A program made the position numbers and the translations under genes. Positions 56,972 through 64,000 of a DNA stretch of 64,000 bases are shown one piece after another. This DNA is from an uncultured Sulfitobacter sp. GTDB taxonomy: Bacteria > Pseudomonadota > Alphaproteobacteria > Rhodobacterales > Rhodobacteraceae. The stretch is from NCBI GenBank assembly GCA_947501805.1, contig CANMXJ010000016.1, positions 1 to 64,000 on the forward strand, written 5' to 3'. Numbering within the stretch: the first letter of the stretch is position 1; every line of letters starts with the position of its first letter. The notes beneath the pieces are model-generated. The model had not been told where the DNA came from. It ran no database searches and saw only the letters and a list, made by a program, of their open reading frames with translations.

Positions 56972-57073
56972 GCCTGTATTCCACCTCCATTTTATGTGGA
57001 GGCAAAAGAAATCCGTTCACCAAATCGGTGTTGTTTTGTTGACAGCGATTCGCGGGAGAGGTATCTATCAGGT

Positions 57074-57127
57074 GTTCAGATTGATTAGATCAGCTCTCAG
57101 GCCGCTTGGTTTGGGGGCTTTTCTTTT
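57074..57127 (+). ncRNA. Counter-transcribed antisense RNA (ctRNA/inc-alpha) of the repABC operon
   Basis: Promoter TTGACA-17 bp-TATCTA (57039-57067); terminator AGCTCTC/GGGGGCT followed by TTTTCTTTT; antisense to the repB-repC leader. Confidence 0.85.
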
Positions 57128-57135
57128 GCCTTAAT

Positions 57136-58128
57136 TCACTTGTTCTTCTCCTGTTTTGACGAGAGAAATGCTTCGTAGAGGCCATCAAGGTTCTCGGTGA
57201 GATAATCACCAAAATCCGAGGCGTCTGTTGATGTCAGTGAGACGCTGAACGCTTTGCCAGACTTCCCCACAACACCTTTGATTCGGCCGCCATTGGCGGT
57301 CCAAGTACGCTTTGCTGGGGTCGCACGTTTCGTCTTCTTACGCACCGCCCTGCCCTTTTCAGAAAGCTTGCTTAGAAGCAGCTCAAACCGTGCGTCACTT
57401 TGCAACTCCGCAAAACTTTGCTCAGCCACCACTTGCTGTGCTAACTTTAAGTTTGCTGGTGCGGTCATCAGCTTCTTGAAGCCTTCCCAGCGATCACGTC
57501 CAATTTGTTTTGCTGGCCCGACGGCATCGATGACATCTCGTGGAATCTGCTTTGCGACAGACAACATCCGCGACAGAAGTGTTCCGTCAACGGTGAGTGC
57601 AGACATGATCACATCTTTTGGCTGCCCTATGTCTGCAAGATTTTTGGCAAAGACCGCTTTTTCAATGAACGACAGATCGGCTCGGGCCGTGTTTTCATGA
57701 CCCTGAGCAAGAATATGAGCAACATCGCCCATAGGCTTGACGACTGCTCGTACCATGCGTTCAAGCTCAGCAGCAGCGCGCACACGCCGGTGGCCAAAGA
57801 CCACCATGAAGCGTCCAGTAGTATTGGGATGGGGGCGCAACAACACAGGAGTGTCTTGCTGCCCTGTTTCTATCGAAGCCTTGAGCTCCTGAAAGGCTTC
57901 GTCATCCAGTCCAAGCCTGTCGCTGACAAAGGAACTGTCGATTAAGTCTGGCGATATTTCAACAATCGTTTCGCCATCCATCATGCGGCGTGCATCTTCG
58001 GCAAGGCTATCGATGGAAACTTTCATAGACTTAGATGCCCCGCGCATTGCGTAGTTCGTGCGCCCGCCATCAGATGCCTTATCGGCGGCTGGCTCCATCA
58101 CGCTTTTCAAGAGGTCTTTACGTGCCAT
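57136..58128 (-). CDS. repB: Plasmid partitioning protein RepB (ParB family)
   Basis: 'TGQQDTPVLLRPHPNTTGRFMVVFGHRRVRAAAELE' ParB/RepB. Confidence 0.95.
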   Translation of the reverse strand: MARKDLLKSVMEPAADKASDGGRTNYAMRGASKSMKVSIDSLAEDARRMMDGETIVEISPDLIDSSFVSDRLGLDDEAFQELKASIETGQQDTPVLLRPHPNTTGRFMVVFGHRRVRAAAELERMVRAVVKPMGDVAHILAQGHENTARADLSFIEKAVFAKNLADIGQPKDVIMSALTVDGTLLSRMLSVAKQIPRDVIDAVGPAKQIGRDRWEGFKKLMTAPANLKLAQQVVAEQSFAELQSDARFELLLSKLSEKGRAVRKKTKRATPAKRTWTANGGRIKGVVGKSGKAFSVSLTSTDASDFGDYLTENLDGLYEAFLSSKQEKNK

Positions 58129-58182
58129 GATGTGCCTCCAAAAGAGTTGCAATGCAGAGTTGTTTGGTCTCAATTTCTAAAT

Positions 58183-58198
58183 CTGCACGGCTGTCAAA
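58183..58198. repeat. 16-bp repeat CTGCACGGCTGTCAAA, copy 1 (parS-like)
   Basis: Identical to 59678-59693; lies in the repA-repB gap. Confidence 0.6.
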
Positions 58199-58209
58199 AA
58201 ATACCATTT

Positions 58210-59418
58210 TCAGCGCCCCCAAGCTTCATGAATAAGGTCTGTAATCTCATCGTTGACGGCATTAAGTGAGTCCATTGCACGGTCATACGTGGCGCGTACA
58301 AATTGGGCGCGCTCAACCTCATAAAGTGTTTGCTTAGTAATCCCAGCATCAGAAATCGCGGTAGACTTAACCATATGAGATTGCAGCATCTGGCCAGGAA
58401 ACATGGCTTGCATGAAGCCCACCATTTGCTTTTGCGGGCTATCTGTTGGTTCAAAGCGAGTCACAAGATAGCGAAACCACTTCAGGTTCATTTGAGCCCC
58501 CGCATCACGGATCGTCTTCATGATACCGCCCAACATGAGTAAAAACTGGCTCATCGACATCACGTCCAACATCTGTGGATGGACAGTAATAAGAACTGAA
58601 CTCGAAGCAGTGAGTGCCGTTAGGGTCAAATACCCCAGCTGCGGTGGGCAATCGATAACGACGATGTCGTACCGGTCATCGACCTCCTTCAACGCCTCAG
58701 AGATGCGTGTGAAGAACGCGCGGCCAGCCTGCGGGTCCTTGCTCGTTAAGGCGACCGGTGTATCGTACTCGTACTCTTGAAGATCCAGACTTGCAGGAAT
58801 GATATCGAGGTTTGGAATGTTCGTCTTACGGATTACCTCAGTTATAGATTTCCGTTCTTCATCGTAACGCAATGTCTCGTATAGGGACGGCACCTCATCC
58901 AACTCTGGCTGAATTCCATGAAGCGCTGTCAGCGATGCTTGTGGGTCCAAGTCGATCGCGAGAACTCTATGACCGCGCAGCGCAAGGTGCTGGGCGAGGT
59001 GGGCTGCGGTTGTCGTCTTTCCCGAGCCGCCCTTGAAGTTCACAACCGATATGACGTGGAGGTCTTCACCTTCTTGGCGATGCGGCACATATCGCTTCTT
59101 CCCAGAACGACCGTGCTTATCAAGGTAGGCCCTTAGTTCCAGCATCTGCTCCCCAGAATAACTACGCCGCCCTGAAGATGAAGTTGTTGGCTCAGGGCCT
59201 TTGCCCTCAAGATGCAATTTCTTGATATTGGATTGGGTTACCCCGAGAAAGTACGCCACTTCGGCCAAGCTGAACTGGCGTAGGCTCTTCTGAGCGTCCG
59301 GAGGGTACTGCTCCATGCGCAACATATTGAGTCTGTCAGAAATCAATTCCCCCTGTTGAAGGATGATCTCGTCGAAGGGTATGGTAGCCCCGTTGTTCTC
59401 AAATTCCCTCATAGTCAC
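58210..59418 (-). CDS. repA: Plasmid partitioning protein RepA (ParA family)
   Basis: 'ISVVNFKGGSGKTTTAAHLAQHLALRGHRVLAIDLDPQASLTALHG'. Confidence 0.96.
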   Translation of the reverse strand: MTMREFENNGATIPFDEIILQQGELISDRLNMLRMEQYPPDAQKSLRQFSLAEVAYFLGVTQSNIKKLHLEGKGPEPTTSSSGRRSYSGEQMLELRAYLDKHGRSGKKRYVPHRQEGEDLHVISVVNFKGGSGKTTTAAHLAQHLALRGHRVLAIDLDPQASLTALHGIQPELDEVPSLYETLRYDEERKSITEVIRKTNIPNLDIIPASLDLQEYEYDTPVALTSKDPQAGRAFFTRISEALKEVDDRYDIVVIDCPPQLGYLTLTALTASSSVLITVHPQMLDVMSMSQFLLMLGGIMKTIRDAGAQMNLKWFRYLVTRFEPTDSPQKQMVGFMQAMFPGQMLQSHMVKSTAISDAGITKQTLYEVERAQFVRATYDRAMDSLNAVNDEITDLIHEAWGR

Positions 59419-59677
59419 CGCCCGCCCTCATCAAATATCGCTTTTAGCGCGATTTCTTTAATACAAGTGTCACTAACGGCGAACTGCGAGTCGGGCAAGA
59501 TATTTTCTTCAATGCGTTTTCCACGGCAATACTTTTGAGGATCGCCCCACATCTTGTGTAAGCTCGGCCAAACAACACAATGATTTGTCCCCTGACGTTT
59601 GCGAAGCACGGCAGGTAACGTCTCATGGACTTGACTTAGGACTAGCACCTCATTGTTTAGCAACACTTTTTAAGCTC

Positions 59678-59693
59678 CTGCACGGCTGTCAAA
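59678..59693. repeat. 16-bp repeat CTGCACGGCTGTCAAA, copy 2 (parS-like)
   Basis: Identical to 58183-58198; upstream of repA. Confidence 0.6.
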
Positions 59694-59735
59694 TCGCCAA
59701 TATCGCAGTCCCACCTGCCAACAAAGCGGCCCAAA

Positions 59736-60305
59736 TTAAAAGTCATCGCGCAACGCCTGAGGACGAGAGGAGCTAAGCCAGTTCACTTTGATCCCAACAA
59801 ACTTGACACCATCTCGAGTCGAGAACCCTAAGTTTTGGATAGAAGGAATTGAACGTAGAACATGGTGCGATTCTCTACTTATCAGCCGGAATACCCTCCA
59901 ACGCTCAATAAAACGCTGGCATCGGGACTGCGCTTTAGTAAAAGGAGCAGCATACAACAATGGCGTGGTTCCATTGCCTACTACGATGTAGTCATTCCTC
60001 AAAGCGTCCGACCCAAAGTCCACCATCGGCCGCAGCCGCGTGTACGCGACAGCTGGACGGAACGGCCCCACGATCTTCGACCGCAACAACCGGAAAAAGT
60101 TCTCAAGCGAGTAGTTGAAGTGGTTCGCACTCGTAAACCCCGCGATGGCAAACACCAGCACCGCAAACGTCCACCACCGAATGTGGAAGACGAACAGTAT
60201 GATGAAGAAGATCAGGCGCGCATCGAAAAACATCAAATGCGGTCGCGCCATCGCATAGCGCCAATGCACTGTCGAACGATAGATGTTGTATCTGTCTTCA
60301 GCCAT
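59736..60305 (-). CDS. IcmT/TraK-like T4SS protein with C-terminal extension
   Basis: 'VHWRYAMARPHLMFFDARLIFFIILFVFHIRWWTFAVLV...' IcmT-like; adjacent to dotG/H/I. Confidence 0.7.
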   Translation of the reverse strand: MAEDRYNIYRSTVHWRYAMARPHLMFFDARLIFFIILFVFHIRWWTFAVLVFAIAGFTSANHFNYSLENFFRLLRSKIVGPFRPAVAYTRLRPMVDFGSDALRNDYIVVGNGTTPLLYAAPFTKAQSRCQRFIERWRVFRLISRESHHVLRSIPSIQNLGFSTRDGVKFVGIKVNWLSSSRPQALRDDF

Positions 60306-60323
60306 TGCCTCGCTCCATCGCCC

Positions 60324-61619
60324 TCATCTGTCCGGCCGCATAACATTGCTGGTGAACAGGACGCCAATGATCTGACGCGATCTCAGAGAGATCAGCGGAC
60401 CGTTGGGCGCACTCTGCACAAACTCTCCGGCCAGATCATTGCCAGCTTCGGCCAGCCCTTTGTAGAGCCCTTGTTCGATGGTGGCCGCGGGGCGTGTGAC
60501 GCCCGTGACACCGCCAACGTCGATCAACGATGTTCCAGGATCAGATAGAGCTTCACCGACACCGGACACGAACGCCGCCGCCACCCGTGGCGCATAGCGT
60601 GCAAACAGACGCCGATCCAGATCAGTCCGCACGGCGAGTGACCTCTGGCGGGCGTCAACTGCGTAGGCGGTGACGGGGATCTGCGTGCCGTCTTCAAGTA
60701 CAGCTGCATTGAACCGGACAATGAGATGGGTGCTGTTTTGATTTGCCTCAAACCCACCAAGTAGGCGCGCTCCTTCAAGCGGGCCTTTCCTGATTTGTGC
60801 TACCACAGGGCCGGGCGTGTCACTGTCATTTGTGATGATAGTGGACGCGAGAACCACATCGCCGGCACGAAGGAGCGGTTCTGAAAGGGTAGGGGAGATG
60901 GCCGGGCCTGCACTTCCGTTCAGCGCAGTTGCTTCAGCGACGGCTTCCTCGTTAGGCAAGAGGTTCTCTTCAACAACGACGGTCACAGCTGATGGCTGGG
61001 CGTTCCAAGCGCCAAGCAGCCCTTGTTGCTGTGTGGCCATCAACTGAGCGAGATGATTGATACGGGCATGGTCAGGTTGTGCAGGTTGATTTGGCGTCGG
61101 CTGTGCCTGCTGTAGCACCGGCTGTTGACGGTCGATGACCACAGTCCTGGGCTGCTGGGGCTCATTGGGATCGTTTGCAGGCGGCAGGGGACGGTTCGGA
61201 TTAGGCGCAATGACTGGAGGTTTCTCATCGATCTGACGCAGCGGTTCGTCCGGTGTTGCGATGAACGATGTATCCGTGTCTTCCGCGTTTCGTGCACCGT
61301 CTTCGTTCTGTTGCCGAAGATTGTCCTGATAGCGCTCCGATGTGCGGAGCTGATCTCCAGCTGGCGTATCATCCACGTTCGGCGTACCGGCGACCCGGCT
61401 TGGGCCGATGAGGTCAGGGTTCTTCCAAACCTCGAAGCCGACAGCACCACCCACGATCAACACGGTCAGTAAAGCTATGTTTCTAAATGACAATAGGCCG
61501 CCATTGCGTCCACGCGTAACTCGACCCCCTTTGGCACGATCGGTGGTGTCAGCCGAATTAGCTGCAGGACCATTGTTTGCTTCATCTTTGTTTTCGTTGG
61601 GTTCTTTTGACTCACTCAT
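60324..61619 (-). CDS. dotG: DotG/IcmE (TraO/VirB10-like) T4SS protein
   Basis: Single TM, proline-rich region, 'LLRAGDVVLASTIITNDSDTPGPVVAQIRKGPLEGARLLGGFEANQNSTHLIVRFNA'. Confidence 0.88.
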   Translation of the reverse strand: MSESKEPNENKDEANNGPAANSADTTDRAKGGRVTRGRNGGLLSFRNIALLTVLIVGGAVGFEVWKNPDLIGPSRVAGTPNVDDTPAGDQLRTSERYQDNLRQQNEDGARNAEDTDTSFIATPDEPLRQIDEKPPVIAPNPNRPLPPANDPNEPQQPRTVVIDRQQPVLQQAQPTPNQPAQPDHARINHLAQLMATQQQGLLGAWNAQPSAVTVVVEENLLPNEEAVAEATALNGSAGPAISPTLSEPLLRAGDVVLASTIITNDSDTPGPVVAQIRKGPLEGARLLGGFEANQNSTHLIVRFNAAVLEDGTQIPVTAYAVDARQRSLAVRTDLDRRLFARYAPRVAAAFVSGVGEALSDPGTSLIDVGGVTGVTRPAATIEQGLYKGLAEAGNDLAGEFVQSAPNGPLISLRSRQIIGVLFTSNVMRPDR

Positions 61620-62827
61620 TGGGAAATCCTCACTTTAGACACGCGTCCGTTCAAAGAAATCAACGCCACAGATGTGGGTCTGACCCGATAGGCTTTGACT
61701 TGACCGGGACCGGTCAAAATCCTCGACGCTGGTGGGGAGATGATCGCATCTGCCGATTGCAGATAGATCGCGCCGTCATAACTCCAGGCTCTTACACTCG
61801 GGTTGTCCGTCGACAGCCGTACCGCATTGCCAGGAATGTCCGCTCCGGTAGCGAACGCCATCATCACATCATTGGAGGCACGGGCGACCGGTTCACTCTG
61901 CCGGGTTTGCAATGGTCTAGACGCAGCATTCGGACCTAAACCATGCACTGTGAAATCCCGGCGATAATGGGTATTGAGTGAATTGGTCCGAACGTCGAAG
62001 ACCAAGGGTCGGCTTTCACCGACGAGCGACACCACGATGTTGGAGAACCCGTGCGGAACAAGCGGTGTGACCGCCATTTGGTTGGAACCTTCCTGCATCG
62101 CGTAGACTTGGAAGCTTTTGGGCTTGCCGATCACGTAAGACGCGATGGGCCACGCGGCACCTGTCCGATCATAGAAGGCCATGACGCTGACGGTATCTGG
62201 CCCGGTCAGCAGGATCTCCGGCTCCTGCGCGGAATCGAGCGTCAGTCGCTTCGCATCAGTGATCGGCTTGGGGAACTGGCCCGATGGCGGCGAGGCGGCC
62301 GCTTTCTGGCTCTCATCAACACGGCGGCGATAGTCGCGGATCATCTCCGGCGTCATCGGGAACTGGCTTTGGATCGCAGCACCATAGGCAGTGATCTCTT
62401 CCGGCGTTAGCGGACGGTCGAGATCGTCCAGGCTTTGCAACAGATCTTGGGCACCGACAATTGGGAAATCCCCCGGCGGGGTCACTTGCTGTTGTTGATC
62501 TGGCTGGAGGCGTTGATTGCGCTCGTTTTGAGTCAATGGCTCAGCGCCGATTGGCAGGGACTGCTGCGTGGGCGGCTGCTCGCCGCCATTGTCTATCGTG
62601 ACGACCGTCCTCCCATTGTCGGCATCGGGCAATGTTGCTGCCGGACGGGTGGTGACCTGGGGCAGGGGGGTCTGAACCTCAGTACCGATCGGAACGGTCT
62701 CGTCGCCGTTGGCATCTCTGAGCACTTGCTGCGCCTGGATTGGCGTGAGCATCAAGCCAAGTAGAAGTACGCTGCCAAGGCCAGTCGATAGGCGAAACCT
62801 CCATGAGGATCGGTAAGTGGTTTGCAT
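61616..62827 (-). CDS. dotH: DotH/IcmK (TraN-like) T4SS protein
   Basis: 'MTPEMIRDYRRRVDESQKAA', 'LDSAQEPEILLTGPDTVSVMAFYDRTGAAWPIASY'. Confidence 0.9.
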   Translation of the reverse strand: MQTTYRSSWRFRLSTGLGSVLLLGLMLTPIQAQQVLRDANGDETVPIGTEVQTPLPQVTTRPAATLPDADNGRTVVTIDNGGEQPPTQQSLPIGAEPLTQNERNQRLQPDQQQQVTPPGDFPIVGAQDLLQSLDDLDRPLTPEEITAYGAAIQSQFPMTPEMIRDYRRRVDESQKAAASPPSGQFPKPITDAKRLTLDSAQEPEILLTGPDTVSVMAFYDRTGAAWPIASYVIGKPKSFQVYAMQEGSNQMAVTPLVPHGFSNIVVSLVGESRPLVFDVRTNSLNTHYRRDFTVHGLGPNAASRPLQTRQSEPVARASNDVMMAFATGADIPGNAVRLSTDNPSVRAWSYDGAIYLQSADAIISPPASRILTGPGQVKAYRVRPTSVALISLNGRVSKVRISQ

Positions 62828-63474
62828 CAGGCACCTCCGGGAGCCGCGATGAAGCGGGAGATTGCCATCGCATAAGGGGATTCATAGGTTTGCAGCCGCT
62901 CGATATTGACGGTGATCATGAAGTTCTGACCCGTCACTTCGGAAGCGGATTGGTAGGTCACGCGCAGCGGGATCTGCACGATCCATTCGTAAACGCCGCG
63001 GTCATTGATGCCCTCACGGACGATGACCGCGTTATTGGCGACGGCAGTCGTGTTAAGGCGGCGCGTTTGAACCAGATCAAGCATCTGGCTTTTTTGCACT
63101 GCTTCGACGAACTGGTTCCAGCCTGTCGGTTTGGTGAAATATTGCAGCGCGTTGTTAAAGTCGGTGCGGTAGTTGGCAAAATCATAGGTGAGCGACGATG
63201 TCACTGCCTTGACCGCAAAGTTGCTTACCTCGGCAGCCGACTGGTGCGGTTTGTCGAGCGGTACGAGCGGCAACAGTTGGCCGTCTGTCGTCGTCGCGAA
63301 ATAGCGCGGCTCTGGACGGCTGACCGCGAGATAGGCGGTCGAGCCAGCCAGCACTGTCGTCGACAGGCTGAGACCGACTGCGATCTTGGCCATGACTTTG
63401 TATGAAATCTCAAACGTGCGCGCCGAGCGAAGGATAGATTCAGCAGCACCTAGGTGTTCATTGTCTGGCAGCAT
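62827..63474 (-). CDS. dotI: DotI/IcmL (TraM-like) T4SS protein
   Basis: 'RYFATTTDGQLLPLVPLDKPHQSAAEVSNFAVKAVTSSLTYDFANYRTDFNNALQYFT'. Confidence 0.9.
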   Translation of the reverse strand: MLPDNEHLGAAESILRSARTFEISYKVMAKIAVGLSLSTTVLAGSTAYLAVSRPEPRYFATTTDGQLLPLVPLDKPHQSAAEVSNFAVKAVTSSLTYDFANYRTDFNNALQYFTKPTGWNQFVEAVQKSQMLDLVQTRRLNTTAVANNAVIVREGINDRGVYEWIVQIPLRVTYQSASEVTGQNFMITVNIERLQTYESPYAMAISRFIAAPGGA

Positions 63475-63486
63475 CAGCGCATCCCG

Positions 63487-64000
63487 TCATTCATCATTGG
63501 TCTGGCTTGCGGGTTTAGCGACACTCAGAATGTCCCTAGGAAGTTCCGAAAAAGCGAACTGCGCGCCTTGATCGGTCTCATAGAGAAAGAATGGAACGCC
63601 CGGCATCTTGTTGGCCCGCATCCAGTTGATGTTGTCGACGATACCTTGGATGACAGCCTTGTCGGCTTGGGTCGCGTCCATCTGGGCAACGGCCGCCGTT
63701 CCGCGTGTCTTTGACGTCATGTGCGCCATGAAGGTTTGCGGGATGTCCTCGGAATGTAGGATCGACAAAGATGTGTTGAATCCCTGAACACCCGTGATGG
63801 GCGCGGGAATGATCCGCAAATCGATCGCGCCGCTCGCAATCTCATTATGCATTTGATCAATCGTCCACTGGCAATGCGGACATTCCGGATCGGCAAGCAT
63901 GTAGACGACCGGCGCGCTGGGGTTCGGCGTTCCAGCAGAAAACCAGATACGGTCATCACCTGCTTGTCTGAAGATGGTGTTGATCCCGGCCTGAACATCT
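63487..64000 (-). CDS. DsbC/thioredoxin-like protein, 5' end beyond window
   Basis: Frame open to the edge: 'GDDRIWFSAGTPNPSAPVVYMLADPECPHCQWTID...'; CPHC redox motif. Confidence 0.8.
   Translation of the reverse strand, partial: DVQAGINTIFRQAGDDRIWFSAGTPNPSAPVVYMLADPECPHCQWTIDQMHNEIASGAIDLRIIPAPITGVQGFNTSLSILHSEDIPQTFMAHMTSKTRGTAAVAQMDATQADKAVIQGIVDNINWMRANKMPGVPFFLYETDQGAQFAFSELPRDILSVAKPASQTNDE

Noticed and set aside
1-64000. CRISPR arrays, rRNA or tRNA genes
   Set aside because: No regularly spaced direct repeats or conserved RNA signatures noticed; tRNAscan/minced not run

Overview
This 64 kb window looks like part of a conjugative repABC-type plasmid from an alphaproteobacterium, probably Rhodobacterales (inferred from gene families; no search was run). 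Left end: a Ti-type mobilization region with MOBQ-like relaxase traA, a recognisable oriT, traC, traD and a coupling protein. Right end: Dot/Icm-type (MPF_I-like) secretion genes icmT, dotG, dotH, dotI and a DsbC-like protein that runs off the edge. Next to these lie repABC, with a candidate antisense RNA and an AT-rich inverted repeat inside repC, and a parDE-like toxin-antitoxin pair. Cargo between them: a phaC / TetR / RbbA-like ABC exporter region; a two-component system with a PepSY / DUF2271 / flavoreductase / ApbE flavinylation cluster; a MerR-regulated transglutaminase-CDF-ICMT operon; a complete glycerol locus (glpR, glpDSTPQUV, glpK) with an orphan second permease pair; and a defence-like patch with a KirBac-like channel, an unclassified reverse transcriptase and AbiE. 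Observations most worth following up: (1) the RT plus Kir-like channel convergent pair beside AbiE; (2) a shared 18-bp near-palindromic operator at three plasmid promoters; (3) a structured leader with a 20-bp inverted repeat and a hairpin sequestering a Shine-Dalgarno sequence; (4) an 11-7-11 recombinase-core-like site upstream of an integrase gene; (5) a missed 39-aa membrane smORF overlapping tetR; (6) a paralogous pseudogene with a Trp-to-stop change. All calls come from reading the sequence by eye; none was checked by a database search.
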